64,000 nt of DNA from an uncultured Campylobacter sp. (lineage in GTDB: Bacteria; Campylobacterota; Campylobacteria; Campylobacterales; Campylobacteraceae), in NCBI RefSeq assembly GCF_944323605.1, contig NZ_CALUTC010000003.1, forward strand, positions 62,001 through 126,000, written 5' to 3'. The notes under the pieces are model-generated. The model was given only the letters and a program-made list of their open reading frames with translations. It was not told where the DNA came from and ran no database searches. Shown here piece by piece: positions 18,359 to 27,554 of this stretch. Positions within the stretch are counted from its first letter, which is position 1, and the number at the start of each line of letters is the position of its first letter. The position numbers were made by a program, and so were the translations under genes.

Positions 18359-19207
18359 ATGAAAATTTTTAAAGATATAAAAGAACTTCAAAAAGAGCTT
18401 GTGCCATATGAAAAACAAGGTTTAAGTGTAGCACTTGTCCCTACAATGGGCTATTTGCACGAGGGTCATTTAAGTCTTATAAAAGCTGCTAGAAGCGAGA
18501 ATGATAAGGTTATAGTAAGTATTTTTGTAAATCCTATGCAATTTGGTGCAAATGAGGATTTAGATAAATATCCAAGAGATTTAAAAAGAGATTCTAAGCT
18601 TTGTGAGGAAAATGGAGTTGATATACTTTTTTGCCCTACTGTAGAACAAATGTATCCGCAAAATTTTTCCTCTTATGTTGATATGGATAATATAACAAAT
18701 AATTTATGCGGAGCTAGCAGACAAGGGCATTTTAGAGGAGTTTGCACTGTTTTAACAAAGCTTTTTAACATCACAAAAGCAAATAAAGCATATTTTGGAC
18801 AAAAAGATGCACAGCAATGTGCTGTTGTAAAACAAATGGTAAGGGATTTAAATATAAATATAGACATTATAATTTGTCCTATAGTTAGAGAAGATGATAA
18901 TTTAGCAAAAAGTTCAAGAAATGTTTATTTAAACGATGATGAAAGAAAAGCAGCACTTTGTCTTAGTAAGGCTTTGTTTATAGCTAAAACAATGCTAGAT
19001 AATGGAGAAAAATATTCCCAAAAAATAAAAGATGCTATGATAAAAGAAATTCAAAAGGAAAAATTAGCTAGGATTGATTATGTAAGCCTAGTAAATCCTC
19101 ATACTATGCAGGATTTAGATGAAATAAAAGATGAAGTTTTAGTAGCATTAGCTGTATTTATAGGAAAAACTAGGTTGATAGATAATTTTCTTAAAGGTTG
19201 TATATGA
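18359..19207 (+). CDS. panC: pantothenate synthetase
   Basis: ATP-dependent condensation of pantoate with beta-alanine, 282 residues. The adenylating-enzyme motif appears as [14 protein letters not shown] (His-x-Gly-His signature, residues about 29-42). The family motifs [32 protein letters not shown] and [15 protein letters not shown] are intact. The start is 8 bases after panB. The stop overlaps the panD start (ATGA). Confidence 0.97.
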   Translation: MKIFKDIKELQKELVPYEKQGLSVALVPTMGYLHEGHLSLIKAARSENDKVIVSIFVNPMQFGANEDLDKYPRDLKRDSKLCEENGVDILFCPTVEQMYPQNFSSYVDMDNITNNLCGASRQGHFRGVCTVLTKLFNITKANKAYFGQKDAQQCAVVKQMVRDLNINIDIIICPIVREDDNLAKSSRNVYLNDDERKAALCLSKALFIAKTMLDNGEKYSQKIKDAMIKEIQKEKLARIDYVSLVNPHTMQDLDEIKDEVLVALAVFIGKTRLIDNFLKGCI

Positions 19208-19584
19208 TACTTACTATGTTAAAGGCTAAAATTCACAGAGCAACTGTTACTGAGGCTAGACTTGATTATGTCGGAAGCATAAGCATAGATGAGAATTTGT
19301 TAAGAGAAAGTGGAATTTTAGAGTATGAAAAGGTGCAAGTTGTCAATGTAAATAATGGAGCTAGATTTGAAACTTATACCATAGCCACAAAGACAAAGGG
19401 TGAAATTTGTTTAAATGGTGCAGCTGCTCGTCTTGTTCAAAATGGAGATAAGGTAATTATAATGGCGTATGCAAATTTAGATGAAAAGGAAGCTACAAAT
19501 TTCAAACCTAAGGTGGTATTTGTAAATGATAAAAATGAAATTTCTAAGATAAGCACATATGAAAAACACGGAGAGCTTTTTTAA
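19204..19584 (+). CDS. panD: aspartate 1-decarboxylase proenzyme
   Basis: Makes beta-alanine from aspartate for pantothenate. The precursor self-cleaves at Gly24-Ser25 in YVGSIS to form the pyruvoyl cofactor on the new alpha chain; both residues are present. Length is 126 residues. I chose the ATG at 19204, which forms an ATGA overlap with the panC stop and aligns with the known family N-terminus (M-x-x-T-x-L-K-x-K-I-H-R). A possible start at 19198 would only add two residues. [14 protein letters not shown] and [19 protein letters not shown] are conserved. Confidence 0.96.
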   Translation: MILTMLKAKIHRATVTEARLDYVGSISIDENLLRESGILEYEKVQVVNVNNGARFETYTIATKTKGEICLNGAAARLVQNGDKVIIMAYANLDEKEATNFKPKVVFVNDKNEISKISTYEKHGELF

Positions 19585-19599
19585 AGCGTATATAAATTT

Positions 19600-20232
19600 T
19601 TATAAATTTATGTTAAATAATTTTTCTATCTTGCTTTTTAATTCATTTTTATCGCTAAATTCATTTTCTTTTTCGCTACCTCTTCCCCATTTTGCACTAA
19701 GATAGGGAATGTTTGCATTTTTTGCAGCTTCTTCATCTTTTTTGCTATCACCAACAAAAACTATATCAGTATATGGGCTTTTATTTTTTACCAAATTTAG
19801 CATAGCAGGATTTGGCTTTGGTTCAACATCATCACTTACACCTATTATTTCATCAAAATAAGCACTTATTTCGTATTTTTTTAGTATCAAAGGCAAAGAT
19901 TCTTGCGGTGCATTCGTAGCTATTGCTAAATAAGCTTTTTTGTTTTTTAGTTCTTCTAAAAATTCTTTTATTCCGTCATAGAGTATAACGCTTTGTTGAT
20001 AATGTTTTACAAAATACTTTTCAAAGCCATTTTTAAAGCTACTGTGCTTGAAATCTTTTATATTATATAATTCTTTCGCCCAGTCTTTACCTGGTGTATT
20101 TATTATATGTAAAATATAATTTGCGTCTAAGGGCTGAAATCCCATATCCTTTCTTATTTCATTTACAGCACTTACTATGGCATTTGCACTGTTTATAAGC
20201 GTTCCGTCCATATCAAAGATTACAGTTATCAA
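19600..20232 (-). CDS. HAD family hydrolase (phosphoglycolate phosphatase-like)
   Basis: A 210-residue HAD phosphatase. Motif I is FDMDGTLINS with nucleophile Asp7 and acid/base Asp9; motif II LAIATNA is near residue 105; motifs III/IV include PKPNPAML and VFVGDSKKDEEAAKNA. An alpha-helical cap of the Gph/PGMB type lies between motifs I and II. The substrate cannot be told from sequence; phosphoglycolate or another sugar phosphate is possible. It is the last gene of the cbpA-hspR operon, overlapping the gene before it by 4 bases. Confidence 0.9.
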   Translation of the reverse strand: MITVIFDMDGTLINSANAIVSAVNEIRKDMGFQPLDANYILHIINTPGKDWAKELYNIKDFKHSSFKNGFEKYFVKHYQQSVILYDGIKEFLEELKNKKAYLAIATNAPQESLPLILKKYEISAYFDEIIGVSDDVEPKPNPAMLNLVKNKSPYTDIVFVGDSKKDEEAAKNANIPYLSAKWGRGSEKENEFSDKNELKSKIEKLFNINL

Positions 20233-20555
20233 AAAAGCTCCTTAAATTTAGATTTATGTTTATCTTTTTTGTATGATTTTGCATTTTTTAATTTATTTAA
20301 AGCATTACTTTTGCTTAAAAGTTCGTCTTTGCTGAATTTAAAACTAATGCATTCGTTTGCAAAGGTTTCAAGCTCTTTTGTATAGCTTGAATACAAAGAA
20401 ACAAAGTTGTTTTTTTGTAAGTTATCATAAGCCTTATTAACCCTTTGTTTAAAAAGCATTTCATCAAAATTTTCCTTTTTTAGCATAGAATTTACAGTAT
20501 TATAAAACTTTTCTAAAGCCCTTATATAGCGAATTCTATCTTGCTTTTCTTTCAT
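20229..20555 (-). CDS. hypothetical protein in the cbpA-hspR operon
   Basis: A 108-residue, lysine-rich, probably all-helical cytosolic protein with no motif I recognise (KQDRIRYIRALEKFYNTVNSMLKKENFDEM opening; basic tail YKKDKHKSKFKELF). It overlaps hspR upstream and the HAD gene downstream by 4 bases each, so it is translationally coupled to both. From memory C. jejuni also has an unknown small protein near hspR and a HAD gene, which supports it being a real gene. A link to the heat-shock regulon is inferred from operon membership only. Confidence 0.75.
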   Translation of the reverse strand: MKEKQDRIRYIRALEKFYNTVNSMLKKENFDEMLFKQRVNKAYDNLQKNNFVSLYSSYTKELETFANECISFKFSKDELLSKSNALNKLKNAKSYKKDKHKSKFKELF

Positions 20556-20926
20556 ATCTTTTTTTCATCATAAAATATCAAATCAAAACTATTTTTATGC
20601 TTTATAACAGATTTTCCGACTTTGCCTTGATGTCTTTCAAGCTCTAATCTCAACTCATCTATTAAATTTTCAAATTCATTTAACTGTGTTTTTAGCTTTA
20701 GTATAACATCTACTCCAGCCAAATTTACACCCATATCTCTAGTAAGCCTTAATATAAGCTTTATTCTATCTATATCTTTTTGCGAATAAAGTCTCATTTT
20801 GCCATCTGTCCTACTTGGTTCTACAAGACCTTCTCTTTCATACTGTCTTAAAGTTTGAGGGTGTATGCTTAAAACTTTAGCTACAACTGATATAAGATAA
20901 ACAGGCTCATCGTATCCATGTTGCAT
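20552..20926 (-). CDS. hspR: heat-shock repressor HspR
   Basis: A MerR-family transcription repressor of heat-shock genes, 124 residues. The N-terminal winged helix reads LISVVAKVLSIHPQTLRQYEREGLVEPSRTDGKMRLYS (residues about 11-48), the typical HspR recognition region, followed by a coiled-coil dimer helix (ILKLKTQLNEFENLIDELRLELERH). It lies 9 bases after cbpA. A candidate HAIR operator stands in front of cbpA, so autoregulation is expected, as known for HspR in C. jejuni and Helicobacter. Confidence 0.94.
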   Translation of the reverse strand: MQHGYDEPVYLISVVAKVLSIHPQTLRQYEREGLVEPSRTDGKMRLYSQKDIDRIKLILRLTRDMGVNLAGVDVILKLKTQLNEFENLIDELRLELERHQGKVGKSVIKHKNSFDLIFYDEKKI

Positions 20927-20935
20927 TTTATCTCC

Positions 20936-21820
20936 TTAAGGTAATTTTTCTTGTAAAAGTTTTAGAAGTTCTTTGTCTAACTCGTCTGTATTTGGTAATA
21001 CAACCGTAATATTTAAGTATAAATCTCCATAAATTCCGCTTTTTCTATTTTGAACCCCATATCCTTTTATACGAATTTTTTGACCATTTTTTGTGTTTGG
21101 CGGAATTTTTATGCTAACTTCTTTTCTTGGGGTGTTTATTGTTATTTTATTTCCAAACAAGGCATCTTTTAAGCTGATTTCCGCCTTTTTATACAAGTCA
21201 TCCTCATCTCTTTCGTATTCCGTGCTTTTTTCTATCTCAACTTGAACGATTAAATCCCCTCTCATACCATTAAAAGATGAACCTTTACCTCTGATTCTTA
21301 GTTTTTCTCCATCTTTTATACCGTGAGGAATTTTAACTGTTATGCTTTCTCCATTAAAACTTAACTTCTGTTCTCCTCCAAGTATAGCTACATTAAAAGG
21401 AATTTTTGTTTTTGCATTAAGATCCAAATTTGTATGATTTGTTGAATTAAAGCCAAAATTAGAATTAAAATTATTAAAATTTGAGGATTTAAAACTAGAT
21501 CTTGAACTACTAAAACCACTAAAATTTGAGAATAAATCGTGTAGTATATCATTTAAATCTGCTGTATTTGCTCCTCTTGAAAAATCGTGAAAGCTTTGAC
21601 CGCCAAACATAGAATCCCCATATCTGTCGTATTTTTTTCTTTTGTTTTCATCGCTTAGTATCTCGTATGCCGCATTTATTTCTTTAAATTTTTCTTCCGC
21701 ACCTTTTTCTTTATTTATATCAGGGTGGTATTTTCTTGCAAGACGTCTATAAGCTTTTTTTATCTCATCAGAACTAGCATTTTGAGAGACACCTAATGTT
21801 TCATATAAACTGTTATTCAT
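20936..21820 (-). CDS. cbpA: DnaJ-like co-chaperone CbpA
   Basis: A type II Hsp40 co-chaperone that stimulates DnaK, 294 residues. The J domain spans residues 4-68 with the HPD triad at His32-Pro33-Asp34. A Gly/Phe/Ser/Asn-rich linker follows (about residues 75-130). The C-terminal substrate-binding domains show [35 protein letters not shown] and [19 protein letters not shown]. There is no zinc-finger region, which separates it from DnaJ. First gene of the heat-shock operon, divergent from htrA. Confidence 0.95.
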   Translation of the reverse strand: MNNSLYETLGVSQNASSDEIKKAYRRLARKYHPDINKEKGAEEKFKEINAAYEILSDENKRKKYDRYGDSMFGGQSFHDFSRGANTADLNDILHDLFSNFSGFSSSRSSFKSSNFNNFNSNFGFNSTNHTNLDLNAKTKIPFNVAILGGEQKLSFNGESITVKIPHGIKDGEKLRIRGKGSSFNGMRGDLIVQVEIEKSTEYERDEDDLYKKAEISLKDALFGNKITINTPRKEVSIKIPPNTKNGQKIRIKGYGVQNRKSGIYGDLYLNITVVLPNTDELDKELLKLLQEKLP

Positions 21821-21857
21821 ATTTTTTTACCCTTTAAAATGTAAAATTTTTATACGT

Positions 21858-21863
21858 ATTATA
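21858..21863 (-). promoter_or_regulatory. -10 box of the cbpA-hspR operon
   Basis: TATAAT on the minus strand, about 38 bases upstream of the cbpA start and directly downstream of the HAIR-like operator. The arrangement places the operator over the -18 to -40 region, where a repressor would exclude RNA polymerase. Confidence 0.6.
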
Positions 21864-21870
21864 GCATAAC

Positions 21871-21891
21871 CTTTAGTGTAAGTCAATCAAG
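21871..21891 (-). promoter_or_regulatory. HAIR-like HspR operator
   Basis: On the minus strand the half-sites CTTGATT and ACTAAAG are separated by exactly 7 bases. The published HAIR consensus is CTTGAGT-N7-ACTCAAG, so each half has one mismatch (12 of 14). Location just upstream of the -10 box of cbpA-hspR, the expected HspR target, raises confidence. It could also affect the divergent htrA promoter. Confidence 0.7.
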
Positions 21892-21988
21892 TTTTTTAAG
21901 TTTTTTTATCTTAACTTTGCTTATTAACTATTTGATAAATTATAAATTTTATACTTTTTCTAAATATTAAGTTAAAGAAGGTTTTATT

Positions 21989-23395
21989 ATGTTTAAAAAA
22001 ATTATTTTATCATCTATTTTGACTTCTTTTACTATAGCTGCAAGTATAAGTTTTAAAGAAGCACAAGATAATGTAAGAAGAGTTAATCCTCAAGGCTCTG
22101 ATAATTCCGTTATATTATCATATCACGACTCTATAAAAGATGCGAAAAATTCTGTTGTAAATATATCTACATCAAAAACGGTTACTAGAGCAAGAGATCC
22201 GTTTTTTGATGATTTTTTTAACGATCCTTATTTTAGACGTTTTTTTGATATTCCTCAACAAAGAGGAGGTTCAAATAAGGAGGTGGTAAATTCATTAGGT
22301 TCTGGTGTGATAATTTCTAGTGATGGATATATAATAACAAATAACCACGTTGTAGAAAACACGGATGAAATTACAGTAAATTTAGTAAATAGCAATGAAG
22401 AATACAAAGCTAAAGTTATAGGAAACGACCCAAAGACGGATTTAGCTGTTATAAAAATAGAAGCTAAAAATTTAGCTGCTATTTCTTTTGCCGATTCTGA
22501 TGATTTAATGGAAGGTGATGTTGTTTTTGCTATAGGTAACCCTTTTGGAGTTGGTTCTAGTATAACAACTGGTATTATTTCGGCTTTAAATAAGGATAAT
22601 ATAGGATTAAACCAATATGAAAATTTTATACAAACTGATGCCTCAATAAATCCAGGAAATTCAGGTGGTGCTTTGGTTGATAGTAGAGGTGCTTTAGTAG
22701 GTATCAATTCTGCTATACTTTCAAGAAGTGGTGGAAATAACGGCATAGGTTTTGCCATACCTTCAAATATGGCTAAAAATATAGCTAAAAGTCTGATAGA
22801 AAAAGGCAAGGTAGAACGAGGTTTTCTTGGTGTTAGCATAACTTCTTTGCAAGGCGATAGTAAAACTGTTTATACAAATAAAGAGGGTGCTTTAATCACT
22901 GATGTAGAAAAAGGTTCAGCTGCCGATAAAGCCGGCTTAAAAAGAGGTGATTTGGTGCTTAAGGTAAATGAAAAAAATATAAAAAATGCTAATGATTTAA
23001 AAAATTATATAGGCACTTTATCTCCAAATGAAAAAATTGTGCTTATATATGAAAGAGATGGAGTTACAAAAAGTGTAACATTTAGCTTGCAAGCACAAAG
23101 TGAGGCTTTAAGTGCTGAAGGGCTTATAGATGGTTTAGAACTTAAAGATTTAGATAAGCAGTCAAGATCTAATATACCAAATTCTGTAAATGGAGTATTT
23201 GTAAGCTCTGTTAAGAAGGATTCAAAGGCTGAAAATGCTGGTTTTGAAGTAGGGGATATAATAATAGCCGTCGAGCAAAATGAAATAAAAAATATTCAAG
23301 AGCTTTCAAATGCCTTAAAAGCAAATCGTTCAAAAAGTTTTATAAAAATTTGGGTATATAGGCAAGGATATGCACAGCTTTTAATACTTAGGTGA
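21989..23395 (+). CDS. htrA: periplasmic serine protease/chaperone HtrA (DegP)
   Basis: A 468-residue trypsin-like protease with an N-terminal signal peptide (residues 1-19) and two PDZ domains. The catalytic triad is His120 (TNNHVVENTD), Asp151 (DPKTDLAVIK) and Ser225 (NPGNSGGAL). PDZ1 begins near residue 275 (GFLGVSI) and PDZ2 near residue 385 (NGVFVSSVKKDSKAENAG). In C. jejuni HtrA is periplasmic, needed for stress tolerance, and also secreted to cleave host junction proteins. It is divergent from cbpA and followed by the cprRS two-component system. Confidence 0.97.
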   Translation: MFKKIILSSILTSFTIAASISFKEAQDNVRRVNPQGSDNSVILSYHDSIKDAKNSVVNISTSKTVTRARDPFFDDFFNDPYFRRFFDIPQQRGGSNKEVVNSLGSGVIISSDGYIITNNHVVENTDEITVNLVNSNEEYKAKVIGNDPKTDLAVIKIEAKNLAAISFADSDDLMEGDVVFAIGNPFGVGSSITTGIISALNKDNIGLNQYENFIQTDASINPGNSGGALVDSRGALVGINSAILSRSGGNNGIGFAIPSNMAKNIAKSLIEKGKVERGFLGVSITSLQGDSKTVYTNKEGALITDVEKGSAADKAGLKRGDLVLKVNEKNIKNANDLKNYIGTLSPNEKIVLIYERDGVTKSVTFSLQAQSEALSAEGLIDGLELKDLDKQSRSNIPNSVNGVFVSSVKKDSKAENAGFEVGDIIIAVEQNEIKNIQELSNALKANRSKSFIKIWVYRQGYAQLLILR

Positions 23396-23450
23396 TTTGT
23401 TTTTTGTTTGAAAATATAGTTTAAAATTAAAAAAAATTAGAAGGAGATAT

Positions 23451-24125
23451 ATGGTTAGCATCCTTATGATAGAAGATGATTTGGAGCTTGCTGAGATTAT
23501 AGCTGAATATCTTGAAAAATTTGATATGAAGGTGGATATAGCACATGAACCTTATATAGGGCTTTCAAAACTAGCTCTAAAGGAATATCAATTAATAATC
23601 CTAGATCTATCCTTACCTGGACTTGACGGTTTAGAGGTTTGTGAAGAAATTCGTAAAAAATATGATACTCCTATAATTATATCAAGTGCTAGACACGATA
23701 TAAGCGATAAAGTTAATGCTTTAGAGCTTGGAGCAGATGATTATCTACCAAAACCTTATAATCCTCAAGAATTGCAAGCTAGGATAAAAAGTCATTTAAG
23801 ACGTATAAACACTACTAAAAAAGCTATGGCAGACACCGTTAAAGATTTAGTATATGATCAATATAAGCATATCATAACTATGAAAGGGCAAGAAATCAAT
23901 CTCACAAATGCAGAATTTGATATACTTTCTTATCTTATCAAAAAAGAAGGTGGCGTAGTTAGTAGAGAAGAATTGGTTTATAACTGTTCTTCTATTAGTG
24001 AAGATTCTAGCAATAAAAGCATAGACGTTATAATAAGCAGGATAAGACAAAAAATGGGCGATGATCCTAAAACCCCAAAATATATACATTCTATAAGGGG
24101 TATAGGCTATAAGCTTACTCAATGA
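23451..24125 (+). CDS. cprR: response regulator CprR (OmpR family)
   Basis: A 224-residue OmpR/PhoB-type regulator. The receiver domain has the acidic pocket ED at residues 8-9, phospho-acceptor Asp52 (LIILDLSLPGLDG), and KPYNPQEL with the conserved lysine near residue 102. The C-terminal winged helix (about 130-224) shows NLTNAEFDILSYL, DVIISRIRQKMGDDP and YIHSIRGIGYKL. It overlaps the histidine kinase gene by 4 bases. In C. jejuni CprRS controls envelope-related genes including htrA and biofilm, and cprR is essential; location directly after htrA fits. Confidence 0.93.
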   Translation: MVSILMIEDDLELAEIIAEYLEKFDMKVDIAHEPYIGLSKLALKEYQLIILDLSLPGLDGLEVCEEIRKKYDTPIIISSARHDISDKVNALELGADDYLPKPYNPQELQARIKSHLRRINTTKKAMADTVKDLVYDQYKHIITMKGQEINLTNAEFDILSYLIKKEGGVVSREELVYNCSSISEDSSNKSIDVIISRIRQKMGDDPKTPKYIHSIRGIGYKLTQ

Positions 24126-25366
24126 ATAAATCATCCATTTTTTATACCATAACCTTTATATTTATATTAGCCATAGTAAGTGTTGTTTTAGCATTTCTAT
24201 GGCTAATAGCTTATGATCAACAAAATTACACAGATGAACTAAATGCAAAATATTCTTTGATAGCAAATGCTAGGCTTTTGTATTTTAGCGGCGTTATAGA
24301 TGAGAGCGAATTTAAAGAGCAGACTAAAAATTATAAAATGGAACTTGTTACAGATGAGGGAGAAATAAGACAGGTTATATTTAGAGGGGAAATTTTAGCA
24401 AAGGCTTTTGTAAATACAGGACTTGTTGAAATAGTATCTTATAAAAGAGATAATTACCTTAAGATAATTTACAATGGCAGACTTTATCTTTATGTAGATC
24501 AAGATTACGAGAGTTATCGATATTTTCTTATAAGATTTATGGCTTTAAGTGTTGTTTTGATTCTTATTTTACTTTACGTTTATATGATAAAGAAGCTTAG
24601 ACCTCTTTCCTTGCTAAAAAAACAGATTGATAAATTTGCTAATAATAAACTAGAAGAAATACAAGATGTAAGCTCTGGAGGTGATGAAATTTCACAGGTT
24701 GCAAGTGCTTTTTTTGCCGCCATTACTCAAATACGAAAATTAAACAAATCAAGGCAATTTTTTATAAGAAATATAATGCACGAATTAAAAACGCCCATAA
24801 CAAAAGGCTTAATCACCTTAGAAATGATAGAGGATAGTAAATATAAAGATAGACTTAGTAATATTTTTTACCGTCTTGAACTTTTGATAAATGAATTCGC
24901 AGCCATAGAGCAAATTTCATCTGGTTCTAGTTTTTTGCATAAGAAAAGATATAATATCTTAGATCTTATAGACGAGGCAAAAGAGGTTGCTATGAGCGAT
25001 GAAAGCAATGTAAGCTTAGTTTATGAGGAAAGTTTTTTTGTAAATGTCGATTTTAAGCTTTTTTCAACTGCCATAAAAAATATGATAGATAATGCTATAA
25101 AATATGCAGAAGATAAACGCGTAGAAATAGAGCTAAACAAAGAATTTATTTGTTTTAAAAATAAAGGTAAAGGGCTTGATCACTCTTTAGAGTATTATAC
25201 CCAAGCCTTTACTCAAGGTAACAAGCAAAAAGATAGCTTTGGATTAGGGCTTTATATAGTAGATACTATATTAAAATCTCACAATATGGATCTTGATTAT
25301 TTGTATGAAAATGGTATAAACAAATTTTATTTTAGATTTTTAGATAGAATAATAAGCAAGGAATGA
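24122..25366 (+). CDS. cprS: sensor histidine kinase CprS
   Basis: A 414-residue membrane kinase. Two membrane segments (about residues 8-30 and 138-160) flank a periplasmic sensor region of about 105 residues. A HAMP-like linker follows. The phospho-accepting His220 is in RNIMHELKTPITKG. The ATP-binding domain has the N box NMIDNAIKYAED and a G2-like motif SFGLGLYIVD; the G1 box is reduced (FKNKGKGL), as in related epsilonproteobacterial kinases. It overlaps cprR by 4 bases and is followed 10 bases later by mqnC. Confidence 0.92.
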   Translation: MNKSSIFYTITFIFILAIVSVVLAFLWLIAYDQQNYTDELNAKYSLIANARLLYFSGVIDESEFKEQTKNYKMELVTDEGEIRQVIFRGEILAKAFVNTGLVEIVSYKRDNYLKIIYNGRLYLYVDQDYESYRYFLIRFMALSVVLILILLYVYMIKKLRPLSLLKKQIDKFANNKLEEIQDVSSGGDEISQVASAFFAAITQIRKLNKSRQFFIRNIMHELKTPITKGLITLEMIEDSKYKDRLSNIFYRLELLINEFAAIEQISSGSSFLHKKRYNILDLIDEAKEVAMSDESNVSLVYEESFFVNVDFKLFSTAIKNMIDNAIKYAEDKRVEIELNKEFICFKNKGKGLDHSLEYYTQAFTQGNKQKDSFGLGLYIVDTILKSHNMDLDYLYENGINKFYFRFLDRIISKE

Positions 25367-25376
25367 AAGGAATACT

Positions 25377-26423
25377 ATGTCTAGGATAAATCAAAAAGAG
25401 GCACTTGATTTGCTAAGAAATGCCGATTTATATGAGCTTGGAAATTTAGCTTATAAGAAAAAACAAGAATTGCACCCAGAAAAAATCACTACCTTCGTTG
25501 TAGACAGAAATATAAATTACACAAATGTTTGTTGCATAGACTGCGATTTTTGTGCTTTTTATAGACACGCAAAAGATGAAGATGCGTATGTTTTAAGCTT
25601 TGAGGAGATAGGCAAGAAGATAGAAGAATTGCTTGCTATAGGCGGGACTCAAATTTTATTTCAAGGCGGAGTTCATCCTAAACTTAAGATAGAATGGTAT
25701 GAAGATTTGGTTGAATTTATTTCAAAAAATTATCCAAATATAACAGTCCATGGTTTTTCAGCCGTCGAAATAGCTTATATAGCTAAAATTTCTAAAATTT
25801 CTATAAAAGAGGTTTTGCAAAGATTACAAAAAAAAGGTCTTTTTTCTATACCGGGAGCAGGTGCTGAAGTGCTTAGCGATAGAGTAAGAGATGAGATAGC
25901 ACCGCATAAATGCGATACTGCTACTTGGCTTTTAGTTCATAAAGAAGCACATAATATAGGTATGAAAAGCACAGCTACTATGATGTTTGGCACTATAGAA
26001 AGTGATGAAGAAATAATAGAACATTTTGAGCATTTAAGAAAATTGCAAGATGAAACTAATGGCTTTAGAGCCTTTATATTATGGTCTTTTCAAGGAACAA
26101 ATACAAAACTCATAAAAAAACATCCAGAAATAATCAAGCAAAGTTCAAATAAATATTTAAGATTATTAGCTCTATCAAGACTTTATCTTGATAATTTCAA
26201 AAACATACAAAGCTCTTGGGTAACTCAAGGATCTTTGATAGGTCAGTTAGCACTTAAATTTGGAGCAAATGATCTTGGTTCTACAATGATGGAAGAAAAT
26301 GTTGTTTCAGCAGCTGGAGCAAGTTATAAAATGAATCAGCAAGAGATGATAAGATTGATTGAAAGCATAGGAGAAAAACCTGCAAAAAGAAACACAGCTT
26401 ATGAAATTTTAGAAAGGTATTAA
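25377..26423 (+). CDS. mqnC: cyclic dehypoxanthinyl futalosine synthase
   Basis: A radical SAM enzyme of the futalosine pathway for menaquinone, 348 residues. The [4Fe-4S] motif is C52-x3-C56-x2-C59 in VCCIDCDFCAF. Typical MqnC features follow: GGTQILFQGGVHP, GFSAVEIAYIAK, SIPGAGAEVLSDRVRDEIAPHKC, STATMMFGTIES and LGSTMMEENVVSAAGA. The related enzyme MqnE shares the fold, but the N-terminal NYTNVCCIDC and the C-terminal MMEENV motif fit MqnC better. Ten bases after cprS, so possibly on the same transcript without functional relation. Confidence 0.92.
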   Translation: MSRINQKEALDLLRNADLYELGNLAYKKKQELHPEKITTFVVDRNINYTNVCCIDCDFCAFYRHAKDEDAYVLSFEEIGKKIEELLAIGGTQILFQGGVHPKLKIEWYEDLVEFISKNYPNITVHGFSAVEIAYIAKISKISIKEVLQRLQKKGLFSIPGAGAEVLSDRVRDEIAPHKCDTATWLLVHKEAHNIGMKSTATMMFGTIESDEEIIEHFEHLRKLQDETNGFRAFILWSFQGTNTKLIKKHPEIIKQSSNKYLRLLALSRLYLDNFKNIQSSWVTQGSLIGQLALKFGANDLGSTMMEENVVSAAGASYKMNQQEMIRLIESIGEKPAKRNTAYEILERY

Positions 26424-26426
26424 TTA

Positions 26427-26455
26427 TTGCAATATATGTTAATCATATATTGCAA
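26427..26455. terminator. hairpin between convergent mqnC and ribB
   Basis: A perfect 12-bp inverted repeat TTGCAATATATG / CATATATTGCAA with a 5-base TTAAT loop. It starts 3 bases after the mqnC stop and covers the last three codons and stop of ribB on the other strand. Flanks are A/T-rich but lack a clean U run, so it is a candidate bidirectional terminator rather than a certain one. Confidence 0.6.
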
Positions 26456-27459
26456 AATTCTAAATTTAATCCAAAGCCCTTAAGTGCTACAAAATCTCTA
26501 TCGCAGCTCGAGCTTAAAAGTTTGATGCTTTCTATGCCTAGATACCTTAAGATTTGAGCTCCTATGCCGTAATTTTTAAAATTTGTTTGAGAAGTTTTTT
26601 CTCCATGCATAAATACCAAAATACCACCGTTTTCGCTTAAAAAACGAATTTGCCTTAAAAGTTCATTAAATTTATTAGACGTTAGCAAATCAAAATCTTG
26701 AGAGCTTATGTGAAATTTGACATTATAGCTTTTTTTTATTTCGCCAAAACAAAAGGCTATGTGTTTTTGAGAATTATGATCTTCAAATGTCAGTTTTTTA
26801 GCATTAAAACCTGCTATTTGAGTTTCGCTTTCTTGTGTGCATTTTATTAAGCTTTCATTTTTTAATCTATACTCTATCAGATCAGAAATTGCTATCATAT
26901 TTATACCGAATTTTTTGCAAAATTCTTTCAAATCGTCTCTTCTAGCCATTTCTCCATCATCTCTTACTATCTCGCATATAACACAAGCTTCTTTTAAACC
27001 AGCTAAACGGCATAAATCCACAGTCCCTTCGGTATGCCCCGTTCTTTCTAGCACACCACCTTTTTTTGCTATTAAAGGATTTATATGCCCTGGTTTTACA
27101 AAATCACTTGCTACAGCCTTATCATCTGCAAATATTTTTATAGTCATATCTCTTTCAAATGCACTAACCCCAGTGCTAGCATTTTTTGCATCAACTGTTA
27201 CAGTAAATGCGGTTTCGTGATTTGATGTGTTTTCTTTCACCATCAAAGGTAGTTCAAAATGCTCTGCTAAATCCTTGCTTAATGCAACGCAAAGAACCCC
27301 TCTTGCATTTGTTATTGTAAAATTTACCTTTTCTTTGCTGCTAAACTGTGCTGCAAAGATCAAATCCCCTTCATTTTCTCTATCTTCTGCATCAACCATA
27401 ACAAGCATTTTGCCTTCTTTTAGCTCTTTTATGGCTTGTTCTATACTTATGAAAGACAT
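26443..27459 (-). CDS. ribB: 3,4-dihydroxy-2-butanone-4-phosphate synthase with degenerate RibA domain
   Basis: Makes the four-carbon precursor of riboflavin from ribulose 5-phosphate; 338 residues. The N-terminal RibB domain (1-205) is complete: MVDAEDRENEGDLIFAA (metal/acid residues near 24-31), FTITNARGVLCVAL, KPGHINPLIAKKGGVLERTGHTEGTVDLCRLAG and ICEIVRDDGEMARRDDL. The C-terminal part resembles a GTP cyclohydrolase II domain in length and position, but I see no three-cysteine zinc motif (no GDxxxSxRCDCG-like stretch), so it should not have RibA activity. The same degeneration is known in Helicobacter/Campylobacter RibBA-like proteins. Expect a separate ribA elsewhere. Confidence 0.9.
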   Translation of the reverse strand: MSFISIEQAIKELKEGKMLVMVDAEDRENEGDLIFAAQFSSKEKVNFTITNARGVLCVALSKDLAEHFELPLMVKENTSNHETAFTVTVDAKNASTGVSAFERDMTIKIFADDKAVASDFVKPGHINPLIAKKGGVLERTGHTEGTVDLCRLAGLKEACVICEIVRDDGEMARRDDLKEFCKKFGINMIAISDLIEYRLKNESLIKCTQESETQIAGFNAKKLTFEDHNSQKHIAFCFGEIKKSYNVKFHISSQDFDLLTSNKFNELLRQIRFLSENGGILVFMHGEKTSQTNFKNYGIGAQILRYLGIESIKLLSSSCDRDFVALKGFGLNLEFCNI

Positions 27460-27554
27460 AGCACTTCCTCAAATATTATTTCAAGCTAAAAATTATATCT
27501 TTTTTTCTTGACAATTTAATTAAAATGCATTATAATTTTTGTTTTTGTTATCAA

